Assembly (NCBI GenBank): GCA_021794355.1
Contig: JAJYRA010000029.1
Location: 1 to 64,000 of the forward strand
Length of the DNA stretch: 64,000 bases
Reading direction: 5' to 3'
From: Thermoplasmata archaeon
Lineage (GTDB): Archaea > Thermoplasmatota > Thermoplasmata > Thermoplasmatales > Thermoplasmataceae
Shown here: positions 16,658 through 25,961 of the stretch, piece by piece
Layout: every line of letters starts with the position of its first letter
How positions within the stretch are numbered: the stretch's first letter is position 1
Made by a program: the position numbers and the translations under genes
Notes under the pieces: model-generated
What the model saw: only the letters and a program-made list of their open reading frames with translations
What the model was told of the DNA's origin: nothing
The model's database searches: none

Positions 16658-17830
16658 CTAAACGTTTGCCAGTCTAAACCTTTCCCTGTAACTCTTAATA
16701 GTCCTGTAGAAGAACGTAAGAATGGCTGTTGCTATGAATCCCGGAAATGCCACATAAATCCAGAATAGAATGTGACTTGACACAATGGGAAGAAATATTC
16801 CTCCCAGCAGGGGACCAACAGCTCTTCCTGCGGAGCAGAATGCATTATATAAACCAATATTTGTCCCTATCCTTTCCTTTCTGGATATGCTTGCAACTAT
16901 GGAATAACCATTTGGAAACGAGAGATTTTCACCCATGGTAAAAACAGCTGTGGATAAGAGCATTTGAAAAATGGTGGAGTCCAGTCCATATGATGCAAAG
17001 CCGATGGTATAAATAAGGCCTCCCACAACTAGGGATGGATATTCCCCAAATTTTTTGGAAATTTTGTAAAATAATGGCTGGGTAAGTACAACGAGCAAAC
17101 CGTTTAACATATACACTATCCCTATTTCATAGTACTGGCCTGAGAATATGCCAAAGGAATAGAGCGAAAGTGAAATGGTTTCCTGTGCCTGCACCATGAA
17201 TATCAGGAGAGCTGAGACGGAGATAACCATAAGGGCAAGATTGCTTGTGTTGAATTTTATGGGTTTTGTTTCTGCCACAGCATCAACCCTGGACACAAGG
17301 AGAGCGATGAAGAAAGATAAAAAAGCTGTGAGGGTGAAAAAATAGAATACCCCGGGAAAACCGTATAGTGATAGTAATAACCCGCCTATGGCAGGTCCAA
17401 ACCCCCATCCAAGATTATTTCCGACCCGCATAATGGAAAACCCTTTCAGCTGAACCTTACTTGATCTGGAAATTAATGCATTGGAAGATGGAGATTGAAG
17501 GGCATTCAGGACCATTATACCTCCAAAACTCAGGGGGAATAGAAACGGAGAATTGGTCACTCCCCTGTACAAGGCAATTACCATACTTAGGATGAATGCA
17601 CCCATGAGAAATACGACGAAAACGGTCTTGTGACCAATTTTGTCACCGATTCTTCCCCCTCCATACTGTGCAAAGGATGAGATGATGCCACCTCCCATAA
17701 AAACAAGGGCCGCAAAGAATGTGGAAAGGCCAAGGAATTTGGTCATGTAAATGGATCCATATATCCATACGGAAGAATAGCCCATCCCCCTTATGGCTGA
17801 AGATATGGTCACGACCTTTACATTATCCAT
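16658..17830 (-). CDS. MFS transporter
   Basis: A 390-residue major facilitator protein with about twelve TM helices. The loop 2-3 signature is GGGRIGDKIGHKTV and the N-half ends with WGFGPAIGGLL, typical of drug/metabolite-type MFS carriers. The substrate is unknown. It lies 47 bases downstream of the Lrp/AsnC-type regulator on the same strand, so the two are likely cotranscribed. It is similar in layout to the minus-strand MFS gene at 23282-24514, including the MGENxxFPNGYSIV/MGENIISPSINTII segment, suggesting paralogues. Confidence 0.85.
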   Translation of the reverse strand: MDNVKVVTISSAIRGMGYSSVWIYGSIYMTKFLGLSTFFAALVFMGGGIISSFAQYGGGRIGDKIGHKTVFVVFLMGAFILSMVIALYRGVTNSPFLFPLSFGGIMVLNALQSPSSNALISRSSKVQLKGFSIMRVGNNLGWGFGPAIGGLLLSLYGFPGVFYFFTLTAFLSFFIALLVSRVDAVAETKPIKFNTSNLALMVISVSALLIFMVQAQETISLSLYSFGIFSGQYYEIGIVYMLNGLLVVLTQPLFYKISKKFGEYPSLVVGGLIYTIGFASYGLDSTIFQMLLSTAVFTMGENLSFPNGYSIVASISRKERIGTNIGLYNAFCSAGRAVGPLLGGIFLPIVSSHILFWIYVAFPGFIATAILTFFYRTIKSYRERFRLANV

Positions 17831-17877
17831 TATAAAGGAGAGATTCCATATTCATATAAATAGGTGGTTTTGGACTA

Positions 17878-18309
17878 TTATTTCACTGAGGAAAAGACGG
17901 AAACTGTTTCAGATCTTTCCACACCAGGAACTGCCCTCAATTTATCCAGAACAAAATCTCCGATTTCCTCGGTGGATCTTCCCCTAACTTTTATGAGAAG
18001 GTCCCATTGACCAGCAACAATGCTCACCTCGTAAACCTCCTTGAATTCGGCTATTTTCAAGGCGACCTCCCTCTGTTTCACGTTGGCCTTTGGATCAAAT
18101 GAAACAAATATATAAGCCATAGCTCCAAGCCCGATCTGGGAATAATCAGGAATAGCAGTAAACCCCCGTATAATTCCAGACGCAATCATATTCTGCATTC
18201 TTTCATAGATTGTTATTCTTGGAATATCAAGATTTCTTGAAATATCTGCTATTTTATCCCTCCCATGCTCAATCAAATATTCAAGTATGTGACGATCCTT
18301 GTCATCCAT
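17878..18309 (-). CDS. Lrp/AsnC-family transcriptional regulator
   Basis: A 143-residue regulator. Residues 1-60 hold the winged helix (DRHILEYLIEHGRDKIADIS, IPRITIYERMQNMIASGII) and residues 65-140 the RAM/AsnC effector domain (AYIFVSFDPKA, YEVSIVAGQWDLLIKVRG, VPGVERSETVSVFSSVK). Such proteins form octamers and sense amino acids. It is divergent from the asparagine synthetase gene at 18441, an arrangement like asnC-asnA in enteric bacteria, so control of asnA and of itself is likely (inference). Confidence 0.9.
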   Translation of the reverse strand: MDDKDRHILEYLIEHGRDKIADISRNLDIPRITIYERMQNMIASGIIRGFTAIPDYSQIGLGAMAYIFVSFDPKANVKQREVALKIAEFKEVYEVSIVAGQWDLLIKVRGRSTEEIGDFVLDKLRAVPGVERSETVSVFSSVK

Positions 18310-18440
18310 TAACAGGGTATTTTATCATCCTATTTAACTTTTTCAAAATGTCTGAATTTGCCTCGTAGAAGTGATGTATTAATACGAAATGTTCAAAATT
18401 ACCAACGAAATGTTATATTTCAGTGTTTAATATCCATATT

Positions 18441-19373
18441 ATGCAAGAAGTTGTATCTACGGTGTTGAGAGATCACCTGAAAGGTGAGAGATTGAGAATT
18501 GCGCTGGAAGTTAACACACTGGTGAGGAGAAAAATGGCAGACCTTTTAATAGAGAAGGGCTTTCTTGAAATACCACCTGTGATTTTTTCATCGGTTACAG
18601 ACCCGCTGAACCATCCCGTTTATGATCCGACCTTTGAATATGAAGGATCCAGATATTCACTCACGAAGAGCATGATATTCCATAAACAGATGATTGTGCA
18701 GGAAATACCGAAAATTTTTACATTCTCTCCAAACGTGAGACTAGAAACTCCTGATAAGGCTGAGACAGGAAGACACCTGCTTGAATTCACCCAGCTTGAT
18801 CTTGAAATGCTCAACGCACCAAGGGAAGAGTCCATGAAACTGGCAGAAACCCTGATTTCAGAGACCATAAGGGAAGTGAGGAAGAAATTACCAGACAGGT
18901 TGAGATCCCTTCACAGGGAACTGCCCATACCAAAAACACCTTTCAAGGTGTTTAAATTCACCGAAGCAAGGGAAAAATACGGGAAAGATTTTGAACAAAA
19001 ACTGTCTGAGATTGAAAAAGAACCGTTCTGGATAATCGATATCCCCCTTAAGGAAAGAGAGTTCTATGATAGGGAAAAGGATGATGAGAAGGGAATATTA
19101 AGGGATATGGACCTGATTTATCCGGAGGGGTTCAATGAGGCAATATCAGGGGGAGAAAGGGAGTTTGAAATTGAGAGGATAAGGGAGAGAATCCTGGCAA
19201 AAGGCCAGACCTTTGAACAGTTTAAATGGTATCTGGATTATGCCTCAGGAGGCATGGAACTTTCTTCAGGATTTGGCTTAGGAATTGAGAGGTTTACAAG
19301 GTTCATCTGCGGATTTAAGAGGATTGAGGAGGTTCATCCATTTCCCAAGGTTCCAGGAAAATTTTGCATCTGA
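18441..19373 (+). CDS. asnA: Asparagine synthetase A, archaeal AsnRS-related type
   Basis: A 310-residue class II aminoacyl-tRNA-synthetase-like catalytic core without the N-terminal OB-fold anticodon domain. Motif 2 lies in TGRHLLEFTQLDLEM and motif 3 in GGMELSSGFGLGIERFTRF. This matches the archaeal asparagine synthetases related to AsnRS (AS-AR), which make asparagine from aspartate, ATP and ammonia. ATG 18441 is preferred; a GTG at 18423 is also in frame. The divergent Lrp/AsnC-type regulator supports an amino-acid biosynthetic role. A truncated AsnRS is the alternative, but nothing suggests loss of a longer N-terminus. Confidence 0.85.
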   Translation: MQEVVSTVLRDHLKGERLRIALEVNTLVRRKMADLLIEKGFLEIPPVIFSSVTDPLNHPVYDPTFEYEGSRYSLTKSMIFHKQMIVQEIPKIFTFSPNVRLETPDKAETGRHLLEFTQLDLEMLNAPREESMKLAETLISETIREVRKKLPDRLRSLHRELPIPKTPFKVFKFTEAREKYGKDFEQKLSEIEKEPFWIIDIPLKEREFYDREKDDEKGILRDMDLIYPEGFNEAISGGEREFEIERIRERILAKGQTFEQFKWYLDYASGGMELSSGFGLGIERFTRFICGFKRIEEVHPFPKVPGKFCI

Positions 19374-19567
19374 TTTCCTGGACATTGTCACTTTTGTGTT
19401 GATAATTTGAAAATGGAAAATACTGTGGAACAATTGCTTGGAGCAAAAACCGCACTATTCTCCGGTTCAAGCAAATGCTCACAAAATCACTGAAATCCGT
19501 AAAGGGAAAAAATCGACTAAGATTTGACAGTGTCATTTCCTGAAAAAGGATATATGATTGAAAAGGT

Positions 19568-21358
19568 TCACTGAGACTGCACTAAATAGGTGATTATTTT
19601 ATTTCCCTTCAAAGCTTTCTCTATATTTATACCGGTTTCACTGTCCACCTTTATCCTAATGATACCCTTACTGGATGTTCTCCCCTGAAGTACCATAAAA
19701 TCATCTATGTAAATATTTACCAGGCTATTTTTTTCATGGCAGTGAAGATAGATTATTCTGTTCTTGATCTCCATACCCACTTCTTTTTTTTGGTTTTGAT
19801 CCTCAGAAACCACGTCAATGGAGACACCCAGACTCTTTTCCAATTCCCCGATGTTTGAACCTTTTCTTCCCAGAAGTTTTGGTCTCATACTTTCAGGAAT
19901 ACTTACCTTTACCCGCCTTTTTCCCTTCTGTGTAACCGTGACCTGATCTGAGCCCAGGTATGCTGAAATCCTCTCCTTCACCCTGTTGACTGTTCCCTGA
20001 TCCATGGGAGGGGTTTCCTCCATCTCCTCTATGGGTATAACTACAATCTGCTCCCCAAATGAGTATATTTCATACAGATCTTCTCTGGTAAGGGCATCCT
20101 TCACCTGAATTACAGGCCTGGAAAGATCCTCCTGAACCATGCCCCGTGGAACTTTCACAGTATGAGTTATGGAAAGATATTTAGAAATCTGACCGTCCTT
20201 TACAAAAAGTATGGTGTCGATTACCTGAGGAATCAGCCCCAGTTCAATTCTCCCTATGAACCTGTGAAGAGCGTCTATGGGTTTTGTTGCGTGCACAACA
20301 CCGACCATACCAACTCCTGCCATTCTTAGATCCGAAAACACCCTGAAATCCGATGTGACCCTCATTTCATCGAAAATAGTATAGTCATTCCTCACAAGCA
20401 GGAGTATGTCCCCGGTCTTTTCCATTGAACCCTCCATGGCCGTATATTGGGTTATCTCCTTGTTTACCTGGAGATCTCTGGGCTTTTCCATTGTCTTCAC
20501 GATCATTCCCTGTTCATTCAGATCATCTGCCAATGCCTGAACGAAAGTGCTCTTTCCTGCTCCGGGGCTACCTGCCACAAGAATGCCGGAGGATCTGGAC
20601 TTGATGTGGTTCATGATTTCTTCCGGTATGTTATAGTACTCCAGATCTTTCCTAGTTACGGGCCTCACTGCTGTAATTTCTGCCGTACTGGAAAAGGGTG
20701 GCCTTGCAATTACTATCCTGTATATATTCAGCTGGATCACGGTGGCCCCAGCCATGTCCATCTCAATGAAAGAGTCCTTCTCGTTGCCTGCTCTCTTGAT
20801 GAGATTGTTTGCAAGAGCATCCACATCCGCTGAACTCATGAACTTCTCACCCCTAACCATTCTTACATTTCCTGGAGTTCCCGTTTTTATCTTCACAAAA
20901 TTGTCAGATTTAATATGAACTGAAATTGTATCCTTTTCAAAAAAATGCTCGATTTTCACGGCAATTTTTTCATCAGGTTCCAGATAGGTTACCTTAATCC
21001 CCTTCAGAAGAGCAATACTTTTTTGGACAATATCACCCGTAACAAGGGTTCCATTGAAATCCATTGCTATTGATCTGATTATTTCGTCTATTTCTCCATT
21101 GTGCCCGTTAATTTTCTGCCATTGGGTTGGTCTCTTTCCGAAAAATTCTATGCTTATGTTCTTTTTCTTACAGATGTCCCTGATCTTTGTGAGTTCGTCC
21201 AGGGCTGCGAAACCAACAGATCTGCTCTGATTTGCCTGATGTTCGACTTCTGCAAGTAATGCTTCACTTATTATTATTCGGGATTCCTCCTTCAACTTGC
21301 TTATAAATTTTGTAAATCTTCCATCTACTATGACAGATGTGTCCGGAATATAATCCAC
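19568..21358 (-). CDS. pina: PIN-domain/KH ATPase (PINA-type)
   Basis: This 596-residue protein starts at GTG. Residues 1-140 are a PIN nuclease domain (Asp6 in YIPDTSVIVDG, further acidic residues in EVEHQ and VTGD). The central part is a VirB11-like ATPase with Walker A GSPGAGKST at about 263-271 and FDEMRVTSDFRVFSDLRMAG. A KH domain follows (LLGRKGSNIGELEKSLGVSI). Archaeal PINA proteins are hexameric ATPases reported to promote Holliday-junction migration with Hjc; that role comes from the family, not this sequence. Length is normal. It is divergent from the asparagine-synthase-like gene by 48 bases. Confidence 0.9.
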   Translation of the reverse strand: MDYIPDTSVIVDGRFTKFISKLKEESRIIISEALLAEVEHQANQSRSVGFAALDELTKIRDICKKKNISIEFFGKRPTQWQKINGHNGEIDEIIRSIAMDFNGTLVTGDIVQKSIALLKGIKVTYLEPDEKIAVKIEHFFEKDTISVHIKSDNFVKIKTGTPGNVRMVRGEKFMSSADVDALANNLIKRAGNEKDSFIEMDMAGATVIQLNIYRIVIARPPFSSTAEITAVRPVTRKDLEYYNIPEEIMNHIKSRSSGILVAGSPGAGKSTFVQALADDLNEQGMIVKTMEKPRDLQVNKEITQYTAMEGSMEKTGDILLLVRNDYTIFDEMRVTSDFRVFSDLRMAGVGMVGVVHATKPIDALHRFIGRIELGLIPQVIDTILFVKDGQISKYLSITHTVKVPRGMVQEDLSRPVIQVKDALTREDLYEIYSFGEQIVVIPIEEMEETPPMDQGTVNRVKERISAYLGSDQVTVTQKGKRRVKVSIPESMRPKLLGRKGSNIGELEKSLGVSIDVVSEDQNQKKEVGMEIKNRIIYLHCHEKNSLVNIYIDDFMVLQGRTSSKGIIRIKVDSETGINIEKALKGNKIITYLVQSQ

Positions 21359-21406
21359 CCATGGTTAATCCTTAAGGTTATTTATTGGTTATGATATGGA
21401 AAAAAG

Positions 21407-22126
21407 ATGGAACTCCACGACCATGCCCTAAAACTCATTCAAATGCTGAAGGCACAGGAGGCATCAGTAAAAAATGCAGCTTTTGCTCTATCCGGAGGTG
21501 TGGACAGTTCCCTTCTATTCCAATTATTGGGAATGGAAAAGCGACCATATATTGTGGGTGTTGAAAATTCCCAGGATTTGGAAATTGCCATGAGGTACTG
21601 TAATTTCATTAACGTTTCACCTGAGAGGCTGGTTGTCACGGAATCAGAAATAGATGAATTCTCAGGAATAGTTAAAAAAATCGATCCAAAAATTTCATTC
21701 CTTGATCTGGGATTTGAAACTGTACTTGCAATCCTTCTGGCCAGGATCAGGGAGGAGAGACTTGTTACGGGTCAAGGAGCTGATGAAATTTTTTATGGAT
21801 ACAGTAAATTCAAGGATGGTAGGGCAATGGATAACAGATCCAGTCTGGAAAAACTGTTCAAGGTAACACTTCCAAGGGAAGAAAGGATCGCGAATTATTT
21901 TGGAAAAACGCTCATAACGCCCTATCTTAACGCTTCCCTTGTATCTAATTTCGCCAGTCTCAGCGTGGCAGAACATATTAGGGGAAATGAAAATAAGATC
22001 ATATTGAGGGAAGCGGGAAAGGTTTGCGGTCTCCCTGAATTCATTTATAATAGGAGCAAGAAAGCAGCCCAGTATGGATCGGGAGTGAAGAGGATTCAGG
22101 AAAAACTGTTCATTAAAAAATGGTGA
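21407..22126 (+). CDS. Stand-alone asparagine-synthase-type PP-loop domain
   Basis: A 239-residue protein holding only the ATP-pyrophosphatase half of glutamine-dependent asparagine synthetase: PP-loop SGGVDSS (residues 29-35), TGQGADEIFYGYSKF and the closing KKAAQYGSG. The N-terminal class II glutaminase domain with its essential Cys2 is absent, and no upstream frame supplies it. It must use ammonia or a separate donor, or catalyse another adenylation/amidation. The next gene (MFS) begins eight bases after the stop with the ribosome-binding site inside this gene's end, so the two form an operon. Confidence 0.82.
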   Translation: MELHDHALKLIQMLKAQEASVKNAAFALSGGVDSSLLFQLLGMEKRPYIVGVENSQDLEIAMRYCNFINVSPERLVVTESEIDEFSGIVKKIDPKISFLDLGFETVLAILLARIREERLVTGQGADEIFYGYSKFKDGRAMDNRSSLEKLFKVTLPREERIANYFGKTLITPYLNASLVSNFASLSVAEHIRGNENKIILREAGKVCGLPEFIYNRSKKAAQYGSGVKRIQEKLFIKKW

Positions 22127-22133
22127 TACGGAA

Positions 22134-23285
22134 TTGAAAAGGCTCAGCGGAAGAAATAGCATCATTCTTTTACTCGTGCTCAGGGCACTGTATTCAATGA
22201 ACTGGTACAATGTTTCACCCATGCTTTTTGACATTACCTCAACCTACCATGTAAACGCTTCCCTTTCAGGCCTCATACTGTCGGCTTTTCTTATGGGTAC
22301 AGGATTGTTCCAGATTCCTTCAGGGCTCGTTGCTTCAAAGATAGGATCAAAAAACACCGCCCTGACTGGCATGGCCATAATGTCTATCGCGGCAACCACC
22401 TCCCTGATCTCAAACAATTTTACGGTTTTTCTTGTTACGAGATTTATAGTTGGCCTCGGTTCGGCGTTTTTCTTTTCCTCGGGAATAGCTGTTCTCAACG
22501 ATATAGATGAGAAAAATGTCAGCAGGAATATAGCTGCGTTCAACACTGCCTTTGCTGTTGGCGGTGGATTCGGTGTGGTCGGATTCGCATACTTTCTTCA
22601 GTTTGCACCATGGCAATTACTTCTGGCCATTGGTGGATTTGTTACACTTATCCTCACCATTCTAGCCTTTATACTCATAACTGACCTCACTGTCAAAAGA
22701 ACAACTAGGGGGGATTTTGGAAAGAAGATCTACAAGAGAATCACATCAAAACCCCTCATATTGCTTTCCATGTCTCTGGCGGGATACTGGGGCCTAAACT
22801 TCACGTTTGAAGAATACCTACAGCCATACGCCACCAATCTGGGTTTCAGTGGGACAGTCTCCGGGTTTATAGGATCACTTTCACTCTTTGCAGGATTACT
22901 GGGAATGCTGTTGTTTGCATTTTTTGCAACAAAGAAGGCATCCATAGTGCTGCCAGGCCTTGTTGTATTCATTTCAGCCGTGATCGCATTTCAGTTTTTT
23001 GGGTTGCCCTATTATCTATTCCTCACAGCAATACTGGGTGGTAGCATAAGTGTCATAATATTTTCCCTGGAATATGCCTACGTGGTAAAGATTGAAAGTG
23101 AAAAACAGTTTGTAGCTCTTGGAATTTCCATAGTGAATGCACTCCAAATAGCCACAGGATCCACAATCACATTTCTCTTTGGGTACTTATTCGCCATCAA
23201 TCCGGAGGAATCGTGGATATGGCTGGGCATAATAGCCCTTCTTTTCCTGCCGCTGGGTGCATCTGTATGGAAAGTGAAAAACTAA
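22134..23285 (+). CDS. MFS transporter
   Basis: A 383-residue MFS protein with about twelve TM helices; loop 2-3 reads SGLVASKIGSKNTAL. It starts at TTG, supported by GGTGAT six bases upstream that overlaps the stop of the preceding PP-loop gene. The substrate is unknown. The pairing with an asparagine-synthase-like amidator could mean transport of an amino acid or a modified product (inference). Its stop overlaps the stop of the convergent MFS gene by four bases. Confidence 0.83.
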   Translation: MKRLSGRNSIILLLVLRALYSMNWYNVSPMLFDITSTYHVNASLSGLILSAFLMGTGLFQIPSGLVASKIGSKNTALTGMAIMSIAATTSLISNNFTVFLVTRFIVGLGSAFFFSSGIAVLNDIDEKNVSRNIAAFNTAFAVGGGFGVVGFAYFLQFAPWQLLLAIGGFVTLILTILAFILITDLTVKRTTRGDFGKKIYKRITSKPLILLSMSLAGYWGLNFTFEEYLQPYATNLGFSGTVSGFIGSLSLFAGLLGMLLFAFFATKKASIVLPGLVVFISAVIAFQFFGLPYYLFLTAILGGSISVIIFSLEYAYVVKIESEKQFVALGISIVNALQIATGSTITFLFGYLFAINPEESWIWLGIIALLFLPLGASVWKVKN

Positions 23286-24514
23286 TTGTTATGTTCGCTC
23301 ATATGAACCTTTTTCCAGAGTGGTATGGCAGAAATAAATAAAATAGTTCCAAGGATCATGATGGGATACCAGATAAGGCCAAGATCCGCAGCAAAAACGG
23401 TGAGTAAAAGAGTACCCAGCACCGGAGCCAATGGTGTAACCATGCCTGTGAGGACCTGGAAGGACGTGAAATACTGTCCCCTCTTATTCACAGGTGCAAT
23501 TCTACTGATAATGGTGTTTATGGATGGAGAAATGATGTTTTCACCCATGGTGATAAGAATTGTGTCAAGAACGAGAAAGGTAAACCCCTGGAAGAAAGGC
23601 AAAATGCTGAAGGATAGGAGATAAACTATATAGCCCAGATTAATCCTTCCAATATCGTCCATCTTTCTCAACAACCTGTTCACAGGAAGTTGCCCAAGTG
23701 TAACCACAACACCATTCACAGAGTATAGAATTCCAATGTCCAGATCAGTCATGTGGTCAAAGCCCTTCCAGAAGAATGTCAGCGTTGTTCCCCACTGTCC
23801 CATGATGAGGAAGAACAGTGAGATCAGTATTGCAACAATAAAAAATGGCCGGTCCTTAAACGCCTTCAGAATGTCTGGTTTCATGTTCAGCTGTTCATCT
23901 TTTTCTTCTCCTTTTACTGGTGCCGTTTTCTTCAGGAATTTCATATAAACAAATAGTTCGGTCACAGAGAATACTGAAGTTAACAAGAATATGTAGCCAT
24001 AGCCTATGCCAGCAATAAAACCACCTATGGCTGGTCCAAGGGAAAACCCAAGATTCTGAAGTATTCTGACTATACTGAAAGCGGAATTTCTCTCTGAAGC
24101 AGTTGAGTTGTCGGAGATAATAACATTGTCTGCTGCACCAATTATATTCATCAGGGGTTCGCTCAATATGAGAACTAAATAGATCAGGTACAGGTTGCTG
24201 TTACCGAATATGAACACAGTCAACAATATGAGAAGAACGGCCAGAAGGGTATTGGAAATTATAATCACTGTTCTGGGACCGTGCTTATCTATGAACCCTC
24301 CGGCCACCAGGGTTAGTGGCAGTGATGAAATTGCCATCAGGAATATTACAAAACCAATAATTAGATAGGGAACATGCCTGATCACCAGCAGGTATAGGGG
24401 CAGGAAAATCCACATCTGGGATCTGGCCAATACTCTGATAAACTGGTTTGATGCAACAACAGTTATTCCATTCCTCTTCATTAGGGATACAGTTTCAGAG
24501 TTAGAACCTATCAA
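23282..24514 (-). CDS. MFS transporter
   Basis: A 410-residue MFS protein with about twelve TM helices and the loop signature GGFIDKHGPRTV. GFSLGPAIGGFIAG ends the N-half, and MGENIISPSINTIISRIAPVNKRGQY is a conserved C-half stretch shared in pattern with the 16658-17830 carrier. The substrate is unknown. It is convergent with, and overlaps by four bases, the MFS gene on the plus strand. Confidence 0.83.
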   Translation of the reverse strand: MIGSNSETVSLMKRNGITVVASNQFIRVLARSQMWIFLPLYLLVIRHVPYLIIGFVIFLMAISSLPLTLVAGGFIDKHGPRTVIIISNTLLAVLLILLTVFIFGNSNLYLIYLVLILSEPLMNIIGAADNVIISDNSTASERNSAFSIVRILQNLGFSLGPAIGGFIAGIGYGYIFLLTSVFSVTELFVYMKFLKKTAPVKGEEKDEQLNMKPDILKAFKDRPFFIVAILISLFFLIMGQWGTTLTFFWKGFDHMTDLDIGILYSVNGVVVTLGQLPVNRLLRKMDDIGRINLGYIVYLLSFSILPFFQGFTFLVLDTILITMGENIISPSINTIISRIAPVNKRGQYFTSFQVLTGMVTPLAPVLGTLLLTVFAADLGLIWYPIMILGTILFISAIPLWKKVHMSEHNN

Positions 24515-24608
24515 TTATTTTCACACCCAATGTTTGATTTACATATAAGCATGATTTATTACACGCAGAATTACATTCAGTCGGACCATAACACACTAAT
24601 CTACTAAC

Positions 24609-25306
24609 GGCCTTTTCTAAAAACCCCTCTTCTTTCTCCGATCAGGTCTGATTGTATTTTGAGGTTACATGCTCTAGAGAATGCGTATTACAGCGGAGAA
24701 ATGCGTAATTGATTACAGATAGCTTTATACATAATATCATGATTCTTATCTATGGACATAGTAAATTACGACCTACATGAGAAATACGATCAGTTGAAGA
24801 AATTTGGCGATAAGCTTTCTGACATAAAGGATATGATAGATTGGGATCGGATCAAACCGATGCTTGATGATCTTTACAAGAACCATACAGGGGTGGGAGG
24901 TAGACCCAACTTTGATCCTGTGTTCATGGCCAAGATCCTGTTCCTTCAATCTCTATACAGTCTGGTAGATGAGACCATGGAGAAGGAGGTCTATGATCGG
25001 ATCTCCTTCATCAACTTCCTAGATTATCCTGAATCGATCCCAGATTCAAGGACAATCTGGCTCTTCAGGGAGAGATTGTCCTCAACAGGAAAGGACAAGA
25101 TGATCTGGGAGGGGATATGGAAAGAGTTTGAGGAGAAGGGCATAAGAGTAAAATCGGGTACAATACAAGATGCATCCTATGTAGAATCGGATCCGGGAAA
25201 GCACGGAAAGAAGAAGCCACCTCCCATCGATCTAAACAGAAATTTATTGAAATTCTTTCGAAAAGATAAGTAATTGGTGAAAATTTAATAGTTGTTAGAA
25301 ATTGTC
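24609..25306 (+). mobile_element. Remnant of an IS5-like element with TIR-like ends
   Basis: About 700 bases carry a truncated transposase (24752-25273). The right end GTTGTTAGAAATTGTC (25291-25306) matches the terminus TTTTTAGAAATCGTC of the 133-bp elements in this window at 13 of 15 positions. On the left, CCTTTTCTAAAAACCC (24611-24626) resembles the opposite terminus. The element lost the catalytic C-terminal half of its transposase by internal deletion. The left end is less certain because the matching stretch is AT-rich. Confidence 0.5.
24752..25273 (+). pseudogene. Truncated IS5/IS1182-like transposase (N-terminal DUF772 part)
   Basis: A 173-residue frame with the N-terminal transposase pattern: a DWDRIKPMLDDLY stretch, then GGRPNFDPVFMAKILFLQSL and the conserved FLDYPESIPDSRTIWLFRERL. 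It ends shortly after GTIQDASYVESDPGKHGKK, where the first catalytic Asp (DAS) of the DDE centre is present. The rest of the catalytic domain is missing, replaced by PPPIDLNRNLLKFFRKDK before the stop. It cannot be an active transposase. Confidence 0.85.
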
Positions 25307-25310
25307 TAAT

Positions 25311-25961
25311 ATGGAGATTTCGTACGATATTGACATCGAATTCAAAAGGGGAACCAAGAAGAAAGATTTGAATGCGATGAAAACTCTTATGAAAGGTGCA
25401 CTTCCCGACCTCAAAAAAACAGGCATAGCAGTTGAAGAGGATATAGGTGAGCTTATGGCCATTCACGTACCAAATATTACCCTTCGAGCTGTAATTTCTA
25501 AAGTTACTCACATCGGTATACAGTTGAAGAATGATTTGGAAGCGGGAAGGAGTTACGCAAATTCAATAATGAATAAGATAACTAATGATGTATTCAATGA
25601 TAGAAAAGAATTGATTTCAGAAATTGTGACCAGCATAAGATTTGACAGCGATATAGATAAGGATTTGGTAGGGAAATATATAAACATAAAGGAAGTCGAT
25701 AACTTCGGAAATAGGATTTTGAGGCAAATAGAACCTGGAAGTGTTGATTTCGAGACCCACAACGGAGAAATTCGAGAAGATTTTATTTTCATGGCTATCG
25801 GGAAAAGCAAAAGTATACTATTCTCAAGAACGGAAACAATGAAACAAATTCCAATGGACTTTGTTGAAGAAATGTTCAATAAAGGCAAAGGTGGCATGCA
25901 AGAAATAATTGAAAGCGAAGGAGTGAAGTTAATTGCAGGTATCATGAAAAAGTTAACCTGA
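25311..25961 (+). CDS. Hypothetical protein next to the IS remnant
   Basis: A 216-residue soluble protein of mixed charge, rich in Lys, Asp, Glu and Ile. No TM segment, signal peptide or metal motif is evident, and I do not recognise a family. ATG 25311 is chosen over the TTG at 25302. The ATG lies five bases after the right end of the IS remnant, and an AAATTTAATA tract about 25-30 bases upstream, inside the remnant, may be its TATA box. Its 3' end overlaps the IS110-like relic by nine bases on the other strand. It could be cargo or a neighbour captured by the insertion. Confidence 0.5.
   Translation: MEISYDIDIEFKRGTKKKDLNAMKTLMKGALPDLKKTGIAVEEDIGELMAIHVPNITLRAVISKVTHIGIQLKNDLEAGRSYANSIMNKITNDVFNDRKELISEIVTSIRFDSDIDKDLVGKYINIKEVDNFGNRILRQIEPGSVDFETHNGEIREDFIFMAIGKSKSILFSRTETMKQIPMDFVEEMFNKGKGGMQEIIESEGVKLIAGIMKKLT

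Noticed and set aside
24680-24725. Repeated ATGCGTA motif upstream of the transposase as an origin or iteron array
   Set aside because: Only two imperfect copies; no array and no replication gene beside it.
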